A stretch of DNA of 64,000 bases, taken from contig JAERTJ010000222.1 of assembly GCA_016844945.1 (NCBI GenBank), forward strand, positions 1 to 64,000. Direction: 5' to 3'. The DNA is from Fidelibacterota bacterium. Its GTDB lineage: Bacteria > Fidelibacterota > UBA8477 > JABMPR01. Within the stretch, counting starts at the first letter, position 1, and the number at the start of each line of letters is the position of its first letter. Both the position numbers and the translations under genes were made by a program. The notes under the pieces were generated by a model. That model was not told the origin of the DNA. It worked only from the letters and a program-made list of their open reading frames with translations, and did no database searches. Below, piece by piece: positions 36,163 to 46,080 of the stretch.

Positions 36163-39135
36163 TTATCTTATGTTTAGGTGCTTCAAGAGACTATCTTCTG
36201 TCCATGGCTTCTGCAGCACTCGTTTTATACCCAGAGTTTTACATCCATCAAGTAATTTTTTATCAACATTCCCACTCATCATAATGATAGCTGTATCTGG
36301 ATAAACTGCAAGTGCCTCTTTTGAAAGGTCAAGACCTGAGATACCCGGCATTGTATAGTCTGTGATAATGATATCAAATTTTTCAGCTCTGTCCTTAACT
36401 CTAGCTAATGCTGCCACCCCAGATGGGTCAACCGCAACCTTGTATCCATTTCTCTCCAGGACCTCTTTTGCTGACTCTCGGATTGCCTCTTCATCATCTA
36501 TAAATAGTACCGTGCGTTGATTCTCCTCAGTTAAAAGAATCCTTTCAACATCACTTGAGGTCTCATGATCATCAAGGACTGGTAACCATATCTTAAAAGT
36601 TGAGCCTTGTCCAACTTTACTGCTGACATCGATTTGGCCGCCCATTTCTTTTATGATACCATAGGCTGTTGCCAATCCCAGTCCAGTTCCATGGTCAGAA
36701 TCTTTTGTGGTAAAGAAGGGATCAAAGATTTTAGTTAACACCTCTGGGCTCATGCCATGTCCATTATCGCGAACCAGAAGTTCAACACCTTTAGCTGCGA
36801 CAAAGTGGGTGTCGAGGACATCCCCCTTATTTTTGGTCCGAAGCTGTTTATAGGATACTTCAATCTCACCCTCTGAGTCTTCAATAGCCTGGTAAGCATT
36901 GTTACACAAATTTAGTATGATCTGCTGAATTTGGATTCTATCCCCCTTGACAGGGTCGGCATCCAAATCGATATGCTCAGTTATATGAATATTAGAGGGC
37001 AGTGCAGATTTCATCAATTCCAGTGAATCCCTTAGAATATCTTGAATCTTCACACGCTCATAGTCTACATCGGACTGTCGACTGAAAGTAAGAATTTGAG
37101 CGACCAGGTCTCTGGCACGTTTTCCAGCGTCAACGATATGCTGTAAGTATTCACCGAGTTTTTCGTCATCGCCTATCTGCCGTTCCATGATACCTGTATA
37201 TAAAAATTGTGCTTGCAGGATATTATTAAAATCGTGTGCAATTCCACCTGCCAGGGTGCCAATTGCCTCAAGTTTCTGTGCTTGTCGAAGTTGATTTTCC
37301 AAATCAATACGTTTTTGTTCAGCATCCACCCGGTCGGTGATATCACGAATAATTCCGGTGTAGTGAACCTCATCACCCGTATTCCAGCTTGATAATGAAA
37401 GTTCTATGGGAAACTCACTTCCGTCCGATCTCAAGGCTGTCAACTCAACCGTTTTTCCTGTAATGGATTTTGGTTTCCCCCTCAAAAGGACTTTCACCCC
37501 CTGTGTGTGATCCTTCAAGTAATTCTTTGGTATAATTGAGGATAAACTCTGCCCAATCATGGTTGCCGTACTGAAGCCAAAAATACGTTCAGATGCTTTA
37601 TTCCAGGATAGAATGAGTCCCTCGGAATCAATTGTGATAATAGCATCTGCAGCTGTCTGAGTGATGGCTCGATTCACACTCTCACTTCTAATTAATCCCC
37701 GCTCTGCCTGTTTCCGCTCGGAGATATCTGCGCTGACACCAATAAAACCAATATGTTTACCTGAGCTATCCTTCAATTTCGTATTCGCAAGTTGGACGGG
37801 AATGATTTTTCCATCTTTTCTTGTTACATAAAATTCATCTTCCTGTTCGCCCCTCTTGTTCAACGATTCAAAGTATGTTTTTACTTCATTTCTACTTTCT
37901 GGATGAGACAACAATTCGATTATGTTCTCACCGATAACCTCGTGACTTTGCCATTGGTATACCTGTTCTGCTGCCTTATTCCACGAGATGATGTGGTAAT
38001 CAAAATCGATTGTAAATATGGCGCTTTTTATCTGCTCAAGGAGTGACGCCTGGTAAAGGATTTCTTGCTCAGCTCTCTTACGCTCAGTAATGTCATGAAT
38101 TGTCCCCTGAAGAACTCTTTTCCCGCCAAACGTAATGGCTGTTAATAGTACCTCCGCTGGAAACTCCTCATCATTGAGGCGACGGTGGGTCCAGCCCGTA
38201 CGGATGCTCCCTTTCTCGAATGCCGTCTTGATGTGTTCATTTGAAAGTTCAAAGGATGATTTCCCCTCAGGTTGATGGGAGGGAGAAAAATCAGAGGGAT
38301 GGGTACCCAGAAAATCACTTCGGTTTTTGATACCAAACATTTCCAGGGTCTGCGGGTTACAATCTATGAATCCATTTTCATCAAGAAGTGTGATGGCATC
38401 ACTAGAGTCGTTGAATATAGTTTTGTATTTTTCTTCGCTTTCTCTTAGTTGTTCCGCAACCAGCTTCTGTTTCTTGTTTATTCTCAGGAATGTCATAAAC
38501 AATAAACCAAATGAGAGCGGAATAATGCCGAGGCTGATGATCAACATGCCCAAAAACTGGGACGATAATTTTTCTGAAATGATGTCCTTTATAGCCTGTG
38601 AGGATCGATGCACACCGATGACCCATCCACGACTTTGAATAGGTGAAAAAGCGGCAATCTGCTGTTCCCCGCTACTGGCTATATATCCGCCAACATAGGG
38701 CGCACTTTTTCCTACCAAATGAATCAAATCTGAAGTGACTTCCCCTTTTGAGCCAGTCAAACAATTACTACCAGCATAATTACCAACGGTCTGTGGAGCG
38801 GCGCTATGCAAGATCAAAGTGGCTGATTCATCCACAATACAGATATATTCATCTGCAGGCTTCTCTCTTTCTACTTCCCACACCTCAGTAATCTGAGCGA
38901 GGAGGGCCGAATCTGAAAGTCCGTGTACAGGCTCTGCTAACGAGGCTAAATATTCTGACTGGAGTAAGTAATTTTGTTTGATCTGATTCTCAATCTCTCG
39001 TGAGGTTGCCCGCATCGTACTCAGCCCCACTATGAGGCTACCGGCTATGGCAACAACTCCCAGGGATAACGCAATTATGGGTAAACGTTTTTCTACGAAA
39101 ATGTTGGACAGAGACAAATGTAACTTCCTTTTCAT
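36163..39135 (-). CDS. Membrane hybrid histidine kinase paired with the NtrC-type regulator
   Basis: The 990-residue protein has membrane segments at about 18-40 and 193-217 around a periplasmic sensor of about 150 residues. Three PAS domains follow (roughly 232-350, 358-475 and 485-605), then H-box GIAHDFNNILQ, G-boxes DNGHGM and DHGTGLGLA, and a C-terminal receiver (Asp in IIITDYTMPG, Lys in LQKPW). The sensor half is strikingly similar to that of the kinase at 3302-6292: DEYICIVDE, HSAAP-x-TVGN, SSGEQQIAAF and GVHRS are shared. The kinase and NtrC-type genes form a two-gene operon, so the protein may phosphorylate that regulator as well as its own receiver. No ribosome-binding site is obvious at the ATG. 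Confidence 0.92.
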   Translation of the reverse strand: MKRKLHLSLSNIFVEKRLPIIALSLGVVAIAGSLIVGLSTMRATSREIENQIKQNYLLQSEYLASLAEPVHGLSDSALLAQITEVWEVEREKPADEYICIVDESATLILHSAAPQTVGNYAGSNCLTGSKGEVTSDLIHLVGKSAPYVGGYIASSGEQQIAAFSPIQSRGWVIGVHRSSQAIKDIISEKLSSQFLGMLIISLGIIPLSFGLLFMTFLRINKKQKLVAEQLRESEEKYKTIFNDSSDAITLLDENGFIDCNPQTLEMFGIKNRSDFLGTHPSDFSPSHQPEGKSSFELSNEHIKTAFEKGSIRTGWTHRRLNDEEFPAEVLLTAITFGGKRVLQGTIHDITERKRAEQEILYQASLLEQIKSAIFTIDFDYHIISWNKAAEQVYQWQSHEVIGENIIELLSHPESRNEVKTYFESLNKRGEQEDEFYVTRKDGKIIPVQLANTKLKDSSGKHIGFIGVSADISERKQAERGLIRSESVNRAITQTAADAIITIDSEGLILSWNKASERIFGFSTATMIGQSLSSIIPKNYLKDHTQGVKVLLRGKPKSITGKTVELTALRSDGSEFPIELSLSSWNTGDEVHYTGIIRDITDRVDAEQKRIDLENQLRQAQKLEAIGTLAGGIAHDFNNILQAQFLYTGIMERQIGDDEKLGEYLQHIVDAGKRARDLVAQILTFSRQSDVDYERVKIQDILRDSLELMKSALPSNIHITEHIDLDADPVKGDRIQIQQIILNLCNNAYQAIEDSEGEIEVSYKQLRTKNKGDVLDTHFVAAKGVELLVRDNGHGMSPEVLTKIFDPFFTTKDSDHGTGLGLATAYGIIKEMGGQIDVSSKVGQGSTFKIWLPVLDDHETSSDVERILLTEENQRTVLFIDDEEAIRESAKEVLERNGYKVAVDPSGVAALARVKDRAEKFDIIITDYTMPGISGLDLSKEALAVYPDTAIIMMSGNVDKKLLDGCKTLGIKRVLQKPWTEDSLLKHLNIR

Positions 39136-39205
39136 TGATGATAGAATTGTAACATAAACTCATCAGCCTTGAAATCCATATGGAATCTCGCAATGGGTTC
39201 GTTGA

Positions 39206-39340
39206 ATTCATCCACTTCGTAGTGAAAAAGAGGGATCGCCACAGTCGTTGCACTCCTTCGCGAAGACGGGTTGAGGTACGATTACCTGGAGTGACGTATC
39301 ACATACCCCGGTCTTCAGACCGGGGGTTTGGAACTATTTA
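39206..39340. repeat. Intergenic palindromic repeat, copy A (partial)
   Basis: This partial copy shares with copies B and C the stretch from ATCCACTTCGTAGTG through AGAGGGATCGCC, the CTTCGCGAAG core (39256-39265) and the perfect palindrome CCCCGGTCTTCAGACCGGGG (39306-39325). It is in direct orientation with copy B, which begins about 30 bases further on. It lies just upstream of the hybrid kinase gene. Confidence 0.85.
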
Positions 39341-39360
39341 GATGACAAGGCTATTGCCTC

Positions 39361-39670
39361 AATAATTGGGACTAAAGTCCAGTCCCTCTGGGAGGTGTTC
39401 CACCCGCCTTAAATGGCGGGGTAACGCAACTCCCACAAGCGTCTTTGCGATCCCGACGATGCTGTCGAGAGAAGCAATCCCCAAAATTCCACAAGGGAAC
39501 TAAGGAAGCGTGAGGAATTAATTCTAACGAGTAGATCGTTGTATATATCCACTTCGTAGTGAAAAAGAGGGATCGCCGCAGTCGTTGCACGCCTTCGCGA
39601 AGACGGGTTGAGGTATGATTCCCTGGAGTGACGTATCACATACCCCGGTCTTCAGACCGGGGGGGTTGAG
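39361..39670. repeat. Intergenic palindromic repeat, copy B
   Basis: This full copy contains an ACCCGCC/GGCGGGT hairpin near 39402-39422, an AACGA-N5-TCGTT inverted repeat (39526-39540), the CTTCGCGAAG core (39593-39602) and a CCCCGGTCT palindrome (39643-39662). Bases 39421-39609 match 42557-42745 of copy C with about three differences in 189 bases. It lies directly downstream of the permease gene. Its sequence resembles the widespread palindromic repeat class with GCAATCCCC and GTCTTTGCGA motifs found in many environmental genomes; no family name is assigned. Confidence 0.9.
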
Positions 39671-39696
39671 TCCTTCAGTTAAACAGGAGATTATTG

Positions 39697-42069
39697 CTAT
39701 TCGTATTTCAACGAATCGACAGGATTTGCCAGGGCTGCTCGGGCTGCTTGAAAACTCACGGTGAGGAGAGCAATGGTAAAAGCTAGACTTCCAGCAATGA
39801 CAAAGGGCATATATCCTATGTCAATCCGATATGCGAAATTCTGTAAATATGATGATAATGCATAATACGCCAATGGAAAGGCGATCAGGCATGAGATGGC
39901 AACCCATTTTGCGAATTGGATGGTAAGCAAGTACACCAGGTGTGGCATGGAAGCACCAAGGACTTTCCTTATCCCGATTTCCTTACTCCGCTGTTCTGCA
40001 GTAAATGAAGCCAGGCCGAATAGACCGAGATAAGCAATGATAATTGCGATGATCGCGAGATACTTGATCAGCCGTCCAATAGATCTATCAACCCGATACA
40101 TCCTATCCAGGTCCTCATCCAGGAATTGGTACTCAAATGGGATTCCAGCATAGACTTCGTCCCAAATTTTTTCAACCGACACTAGCGATTCTGTTGCATC
40201 TCCAGGTGCTAACCTGATGAGAACGTTATTAAAATACTGGGGTATAATAGCCACAGCCAGTGGCTCAATTTCCTGTCGCATGGATTTAAAATGGAAATTC
40301 CCCATGATGCCAACAATAGGTCCCTCAATGCCAATAAAACTTAAGGATTCATTAATGATTTGATCTTTGCCAATGATTTTAACCAGGGCTTCATTGATCA
40401 TGAAGGATCCTCCCCCATCATCATTTGCAGGGTCAGATCCAAATTTTCTTGAAAAGGATCTTCCTTCCACCATATCAATACCAAGTGTTTCTACATAATC
40501 AAAATCTACGGCACTCATGGAGACGATGAGACTTTGATCAGGGTCCTTGCCATCCCATTCGATCCCACCTGAATTACTGCCAATGTTTGTGGGGCGATGA
40601 GAGGAAGCAGTGACACTCACAACGTGCGCAGAATTTGCCAATCCCCTGCGCAATGCTTCATAGCTATTGCGTTTTTCACCGCTGATATTGATGGCAATCA
40701 CATTCTCTTTATCAAAACCAAGATCCTTAGATCGGGAAAAATTCAACTGCTGCTGAACAATGATGGTTGCAATAATCAATAGAATTGACAATGTAAATTG
40801 CACGATCACGAGACCTTTCCTCATGTATTGACTGGTGCCGTGGGAAAGATTTCCCTTCAATACTTTTATGGGCTTAAACGAGGAGAGGAAAATGGCTGGA
40901 TAACTTCCTGCAAAGAGTCCCGTAATAAGAGTTATCGCAATTAACAGCAAGATAGAATCCTTCTGAAGTAACAGTGAGATTGAAAGCATCTTCCCAGATA
41001 TGCTATTAAACACAGGAAGCACCATGTACACAAAACCTATAGATAGGATCACAGAAAACAGGGTGAGCAGCATGGACTCTCCCAAGAACTGAAGTATCAA
41101 ATTTCTGCGGTAGGCACCCACGACTTTTCTGATTCCAATTTCCCTGGCTCGATTGGCAGACCTCGCCGTAGACAAATTCATGAAGTTTATACTTGCAATC
41201 AACAGGACGAATGCGGCTATGACTGAAAACATGTAGATTCTCTGTAAGGCTTCACCCCTATCATTAAAGCCAAAATATCCATGCAATCGAATTCCAGTCA
41301 AAGGGGCTGCCATGTATTTTGTCTTGCTCTCATTCTCACGATGATTATTCACTACCTCAGTCAGCTTACGATTTACTTCTGCTACATCCGCATTTTCATG
41401 AAGAAGTGCATAGCTTCGGATAGAGTTATTTCCCCACCCCTCATTGTATTCCCCCAGCTGTTTAGCAAATTCAATTGAAACCATGATCACGGGACGTATA
41501 CTACTGTTACGCGGGGCTTTTTTGACGACGCCAGTGACTGTTAATTTGAATTGTTTATCAACAGTTAATACTTCTCCCAGTGGATCATTATCTCCAAAAT
41601 ATTTTGAAGCCGTACTCTCATCAATCACAACGGCGAAAGGGTCATTTAATACCGAGTTTGGATCACCCCTTTGTAATTCGAAATCAAACATTGTGAAAAA
41701 TGCTGGATCCACAGCCATTACATTGTTTTCGATAAATGCCTGATCCTCCCACCGGAAGGACCGACCGCCGCAATTCCCGGCACGGGTCGCATCCAGCACC
41801 TCAGGGATATCTGCTTTCCATGAGGGGACACAGGGCCATGGCGTAACATTCACATGATAGGGTTCACCATCATAAAACTGGTCCTGTTCAATTCGATAAA
41901 GTTTGTTTGATTTTGCGTGAAATCTATCATAGCTCAATTCATCTTGAATTAGGAGCATCACCAGAAAACTACAGGTTAGACCAATAGCTAAACCAAAAAC
42001 ATTGATGAACGAATAAATCTTATTGCGCCACAGATGTCGCAATGCGATTTTGAAATAATTTGTGAACAT
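39697..42069 (-). CDS. FtsX/MacB-like ABC transporter permease
   Basis: From the ATG at 42069 the product has 790 residues; the longer frame to 42108 adds an unsupported leader. It has the duplicated architecture of large FtsX-like permeases. A first membrane helix (about 20-42) precedes a MacB-type periplasmic domain, then come three helices around residues 270-420 with an ARSANRAREIGIRKVVGAYR motif, a further helix, a second periplasmic domain, and three C-terminal helices with the repeated motif TAEQRSKEIGIRKVLGAS. These motifs contact the ATPase. No ATPase gene is nearby. Family members export macrolides, lipoproteins or peptides, or transmit mechanical signals; the role here is open. The gene is bracketed by nearly identical direct repeats (copies B and C). 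Confidence 0.88.
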   Translation of the reverse strand: MFTNYFKIALRHLWRNKIYSFINVFGLAIGLTCSFLVMLLIQDELSYDRFHAKSNKLYRIEQDQFYDGEPYHVNVTPWPCVPSWKADIPEVLDATRAGNCGGRSFRWEDQAFIENNVMAVDPAFFTMFDFELQRGDPNSVLNDPFAVVIDESTASKYFGDNDPLGEVLTVDKQFKLTVTGVVKKAPRNSSIRPVIMVSIEFAKQLGEYNEGWGNNSIRSYALLHENADVAEVNRKLTEVVNNHRENESKTKYMAAPLTGIRLHGYFGFNDRGEALQRIYMFSVIAAFVLLIASINFMNLSTARSANRAREIGIRKVVGAYRRNLILQFLGESMLLTLFSVILSIGFVYMVLPVFNSISGKMLSISLLLQKDSILLLIAITLITGLFAGSYPAIFLSSFKPIKVLKGNLSHGTSQYMRKGLVIVQFTLSILLIIATIIVQQQLNFSRSKDLGFDKENVIAINISGEKRNSYEALRRGLANSAHVVSVTASSHRPTNIGSNSGGIEWDGKDPDQSLIVSMSAVDFDYVETLGIDMVEGRSFSRKFGSDPANDDGGGSFMINEALVKIIGKDQIINESLSFIGIEGPIVGIMGNFHFKSMRQEIEPLAVAIIPQYFNNVLIRLAPGDATESLVSVEKIWDEVYAGIPFEYQFLDEDLDRMYRVDRSIGRLIKYLAIIAIIIAYLGLFGLASFTAEQRSKEIGIRKVLGASMPHLVYLLTIQFAKWVAISCLIAFPLAYYALSSYLQNFAYRIDIGYMPFVIAGSLAFTIALLTVSFQAARAALANPVDSLKYE

Positions 42070-42328
42070 AATCGATAACCCCAGGTGTTTATGACTTCTA
42101 ATCTTCAATGAGATATCAATGATTGACTTGTCAATTGATCTGGATTCTCATTAAGTGTGCAATGTCATATTGGTTATTCTATCAATGCATATGCCAAGAT
42201 GATGATAATTAATATTTACAGTAGTTTGTAATGATTTGCCCAGGCACTCAGACAGTGTGGATACTATCATAATGATATTCAGTATGTGGAAATGATATAA
42301 TTGAAATTGAGAGTTGAATGTTTGAAGG

Positions 42329-42447
42329 TGTTAAGAGTAATCTTCTGAAATCTGAGAATTGGTTAGAATATAAGATTATTTTATATGATCCAAATATTCT
42401 TAACCCAAATTAATCATAAGTACTTACATCGATCCTTTTTCGAAAGT
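42329..42447. repeat. Conserved intergenic block, copy 1
   Basis: About 119 bases here are almost identical to 45927-46046, for example TATAAGATTATTTTATATGA, AAATATTCTTAACCCAAATT and AAGTACTTACATCGATCC in both. On the minus strand it lies about 260 bases upstream of the permease gene start. In both places it is the outer edge of a longer homologous segment that also includes the palindromic repeat and the sorting-domain DNA of the preceding gene. Confidence 0.85.
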
Positions 42448-42480
42448 AAATGAATTCTAACTGAGTAGATCCCAATATCA

Positions 42481-42830
42481 TTTCATTCCAAACTGGAGAG
42501 GTCGCTGAGATAAGCTCCTTTCCACTGGAGGTCTTCCCCCCGCCTTAAAAAGCTGGGTAACGCAACTCCCACAACCGTCTTTGCGATCCCGACGATGCTG
42601 TCGAGAGAAGCAATCCCCAAAATTCCACAAGGGAACTAAGGAAGCGTGAGGAATTAATTCTAACGAGTAGATCGTTGTATATATCCACTTCGTAGTGAAA
42701 AAGAGGGATCGCCACAGTCGTTGCACTCCTTCGCGAAGACGGGTTTGGGTTTGATTCCTTGGAGCTACGTATCAAGTACCCCGGTCTTCAGACCAGGGGT
42801 TTGGAACTATTTACAATACAAGGCAATAGC
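42481..42830. repeat. Intergenic palindromic repeat, copy C
   Basis: This full copy, in direct orientation with A and B, is nearly identical to copy B over 42557-42745. It contains AACGA-N5-TCGTT (42662-42676), the CTTCGCGAAG core (42729-42738) and a slightly imperfect CCCCGGTCTTCAGACC element (42779-42799). Short frames inside it, present in B as well, are by-products of the repeat and not genes. It separates the LamG gene ending at 42875 from the permease gene. Confidence 0.9.
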
Positions 42831-42874
42831 CCAACCTTCTTGGCTTTTTTGAGCATCCTATGTGGAGGTGGTGT

Positions 42875-45800
42875 TTAGCGCAAGTACACCATTTTTATTA
42901 CTCTGGAATGACTACCCGCACTTAATTGTGCAAAGTACATCCCTGTGGCAACCTGGATTCCGTTATCATCGCTTCCATTCCACTGTAATTGATGCCAGCC
43001 TTTAGTCTGATATCCTGCATCCAGGGTTTTTACATTGTTTCCTTTTACATCATAGATCACCAATGATACATCTGCTGCTTCTGCCAACCCAAATCGGATT
43101 GTTGTGCTTGGGTTAAACGGATTGGGAAAATTCTGGCACATTGTGAACTCGTCTGGGACTACCGCTGGATACACAGAAGGATCAACACCTACAGGGTGTA
43201 CTCCTCCAATTGAAATAGGGGTTAAGTGATAAACAGTTGCAGAAATAAACCCAGCGTATGCAGTTTCATCAATTACTATATCAGCACTATTAACTGCTGT
43301 GATAGAGGTACCTCGACCCTGATCATCATCTCCAGATTCAGAGTAAAGACGCCATTCATTATGAGTGCCGTTCCAATAGCATAATCCTAACAGATCTTCT
43401 TCTGGAATCCCTGCTTCAAGCAAATCATCGGCTGTGTAATAGATGGTGATCTGCACTGGCCAGGAAATATCGCCAATGGTCTGAACATCGAAGGCTTTGC
43501 CCACCCCACGCAAGTTGGAAATAGCCATATCTCCAGTCCCAGGTGGAGAATCTAAATAGGTGGCAATCTCAACCGATGCTCCCTCTGCACCACTTGTTAC
43601 CTCAAGAGATATTCCAGACTCCACAATATTGTCCAATGTTTCAGTGGTTCCCGCTGGGATGTCTCTTGCATCAACACTTTCCAACACACCACCAAGAACA
43701 CTTCCACCCTCATACATTTGTTGAATCTCATCCGATGCAATTCGTAGTTCAGTGATACTATTCAAATGATTGGTACCCAATGCAACGATGATTGCTGCGA
43801 CTAAATCTTTTGATTGCCCTGGATCCAGGTTGAAGGGTCCCATTGCGAGAATAAACCGTCTGTCTCCCGGGTTTGCATCTAGCCAGCCAGTACCTTCCAC
43901 TGGATCACCTGAAAATGGAAAAACAGACGGTTCATTTGTTTCGGGATCAATCCTTGAGGAACCATCCAGGAGAAGACCCTGCATGCAATTATAGCGTTCC
44001 TCCCCGGTGTCAGGGTCATGTGTGGGATAGGGTAAGCCATTGGCATAGGCAGCTGAAGCCTGGATTGGTTTGGTATAAAAAGCTCCTTTTAAGATTTTAT
44101 AGCCGATGGCAGGGATCTGATCCCCATAGCCCTCATTGTATGGATTTGGGTCATCAAAGTTATCGCCATTGTATACATAAGCCATATTGCGATCGACATC
44201 AATACCCACAAGGTCATCGGCATGGTTTCCCATGTCTGGATCACACCAGAGGGTCAGATGGGCATCCTCCCAAACATCAGCACTCCGGTTGATTATTTTA
44301 AAAGCCATAAATACTGTGTTGCTGTAAGGACCTGGTAAATTTACTGCAAAGGTTGTCTGTTGTACTTCAACGCCTAATGGACCTGCTTCATCAAAATGAG
44401 CAGATCCATCCAAATCATTGTATACATGAAACAATGTCTGATCACCAAGAATCAGCGGAGAGCCATCAGGATTGGCTGGAGCACCCATGTGAATAGGCCA
44501 CTCTGCGTAATCAATATTTGATGCATCATCACCAGCTTGGATTTTGTATACCCGATATTGTAAATTGTTTGGATCTGCCGGGACACCATTTACAATTTGC
44601 CCAGCTCTAAACTCTCTCTCGTATTGGGCAACAGCAGTTCGGATTTCACCATTTACTCTAGCACCGACCCAGACACCTGATGCGTAAATAGCTGTAGTTC
44701 CACTACCTGCTGGCCATTCAAAACCTGCATTCCTGGGTGGAAACGGATTCCTGGCAAATCGACCATCTCGCTGCAACCACATATTGATGTTGTTTGCATT
44801 CACATTCTGCAATGCGATAGATTGCATAGTAAATGGGAGTATAACATCTGTTTCTGCATTGCTGGATATGGCAAGTGATCCGGATAGTTGTCCTGCATTC
44901 AAAGAGCTGAGTGAAAAATTCACATCTTGGGTGAATTGTGGCTGTACAAAGAATCCGGCTACCAGATCAAAGCTAAATTGGGGATCTTCAACAACACCTG
45001 TACCTAGCAGAGGATCCGCGCTGGTATTATTGATTGTGACGGAGTAGGTTGCGATATCAGCTTGTTCAACTATTCCAAAATCAATGGAGCTGGCATCTAC
45101 TGTGTAGCTTGGGGTTCCCAGGTCACCATTGGGTGGGAAGGGTGTGAATTCTGCTTCACCTTGAACGATCAAATCATTATGATTCTCAGTGGCATCCACT
45201 GCAATTCTATATTCATTGAGATTGGTTTCGTTGTCCAATCGCCAGTAACCCTTCAAACCATTTTCAGAACCGGAAAAATTGGTTTGCATATTATCTTGAA
45301 TTTCGGTTTGGGTTCGGGTTATGTCCCAGAGACGCACCTGTGAAATAAGACCTAGAGAGCGATCATAAATATATCTGCCGATATAGAAACCTACACCCTC
45401 TCCAGCAATCGAAAGATTTGAAGCAACCGTACCTTTCAATTCACCATTCATATAAATGTGAAGATTTTCACCATCATAAGTTCCTGCTAAATGTGTCCAT
45501 TGATGCAGTGGGATTGCCTCATTTGCCTGTACGATCACTTCGGATCCGGCTTCATTATTCGATATGGAGAATACAGGAAGGGGTTCTCCAGAATCATTGT
45601 CGATTGCCAGTCCATATATTTTCCATGGATCCATCTCAGGATAAAAAGCTAAACCCGCGACATGATTGCTGTGGAGTTGGGGTGGAAACATCATCGGATA
45701 AATCCAGGCTTCAATAGTCAGATGGTGCCCGGATATTTGATAAGCCGCCGGGTTGGCATTTTCATGAATTGGATTTTCATTGGTGATCCTGATTCGACTG

Positions 45801-45904
45801 CTTCCACCCGGACCATTAATCAAAGCTGACTGAGAAAAAATGCTTTGAAGCAGGATGGATATTAAAGTTAGCAGGATTAACATTGACCGACGCGGTTGAT
45901 ACAT
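42875..45904 (-). CDS. Secreted LamG protein with T9SS sorting domain
   Basis: The 1009-residue protein has a signal peptide (cleavage near residue 25, IFS-QSA). A LamG/concanavalin-like domain spans about 30-240 (LTIEAWIYPM, WTHLAGTYDG, YIGRYIYDRSLGLISQVRLWD). Next is a short Ig-like segment (about 265-365), then a long region (about 370-760) found in other large secreted proteins of FCB-group bacteria, with aromatic and acidic strands and no recognisable catalytic motif. A further beta domain (about 765-900) precedes the sorting domain (NFPNPFNPSTT to VIKMVYLR). The last 127 coding-strand bases are nearly identical to those of the next upstream gene. It is probably a surface carbohydrate- or protein-binding factor. 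There is no obvious operon partner. Confidence 0.8.
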   Translation of the reverse strand: MYQPRRSMLILLTLISILLQSIFSQSALINGPGGSSRIRITNENPIHENANPAAYQISGHHLTIEAWIYPMMFPPQLHSNHVAGLAFYPEMDPWKIYGLAIDNDSGEPLPVFSISNNEAGSEVIVQANEAIPLHQWTHLAGTYDGENLHIYMNGELKGTVASNLSIAGEGVGFYIGRYIYDRSLGLISQVRLWDITRTQTEIQDNMQTNFSGSENGLKGYWRLDNETNLNEYRIAVDATENHNDLIVQGEAEFTPFPPNGDLGTPSYTVDASSIDFGIVEQADIATYSVTINNTSADPLLGTGVVEDPQFSFDLVAGFFVQPQFTQDVNFSLSSLNAGQLSGSLAISSNAETDVILPFTMQSIALQNVNANNINMWLQRDGRFARNPFPPRNAGFEWPAGSGTTAIYASGVWVGARVNGEIRTAVAQYEREFRAGQIVNGVPADPNNLQYRVYKIQAGDDASNIDYAEWPIHMGAPANPDGSPLILGDQTLFHVYNDLDGSAHFDEAGPLGVEVQQTTFAVNLPGPYSNTVFMAFKIINRSADVWEDAHLTLWCDPDMGNHADDLVGIDVDRNMAYVYNGDNFDDPNPYNEGYGDQIPAIGYKILKGAFYTKPIQASAAYANGLPYPTHDPDTGEERYNCMQGLLLDGSSRIDPETNEPSVFPFSGDPVEGTGWLDANPGDRRFILAMGPFNLDPGQSKDLVAAIIVALGTNHLNSITELRIASDEIQQMYEGGSVLGGVLESVDARDIPAGTTETLDNIVESGISLEVTSGAEGASVEIATYLDSPPGTGDMAISNLRGVGKAFDVQTIGDISWPVQITIYYTADDLLEAGIPEEDLLGLCYWNGTHNEWRLYSESGDDDQGRGTSITAVNSADIVIDETAYAGFISATVYHLTPISIGGVHPVGVDPSVYPAVVPDEFTMCQNFPNPFNPSTTIRFGLAEAADVSLVIYDVKGNNVKTLDAGYQTKGWHQLQWNGSDDNGIQVATGMYFAQLSAGSHSRVIKMVYLR

Positions 45905-45926
45905 AAGTCCCCCTCCAACTGGAGTT

Positions 45927-46046
45927 GTTAAGAGTGATTTTCTGAAATCTGAGAATTGGCTAAAATATAAGATTATTTTATATGATCCAAATATTCTTAA
46001 CCCAAATTAATCATAAGTACTTACATCGATCCTTTTTTCGAAAACA
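45927..46046. repeat. Conserved intergenic block, copy 2
   Basis: This is the near-identical partner of 42329-42447. Here it lies only about 22 bases upstream, on the minus strand, of the LamG gene that starts at 45904, so it may include that gene's promoter. Few substitutions separate the copies over about 119 bases. Confidence 0.85.
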
Positions 46047-46080
46047 ATTGATTTTTTACTGAGTAAATGCCAAAAGTATT

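Noticed and set aside
39697-42745. Composite transposon carrying the permease gene
   Set aside because: Flanking repeats are nearly identical, but no transposase, terminal inverted repeats or target-site duplication was found; kept as a recombination hypothesis only.
42478-42775. Minus-strand open frames of about 70-80 codons inside repeat copies B and C, with nearly identical translations
   Set aside because: They coincide exactly with the palindromic repeat, occur in two frames at once, have no ribosome-binding sites, and the same frame is broken in copy D. They are by-products of the repeat.
43543-44292. Plus-strand His/Pro-rich frames opposite the LamG gene
   Set aside because: Low-complexity antisense translations of a clear secreted-protein gene, without start signals.
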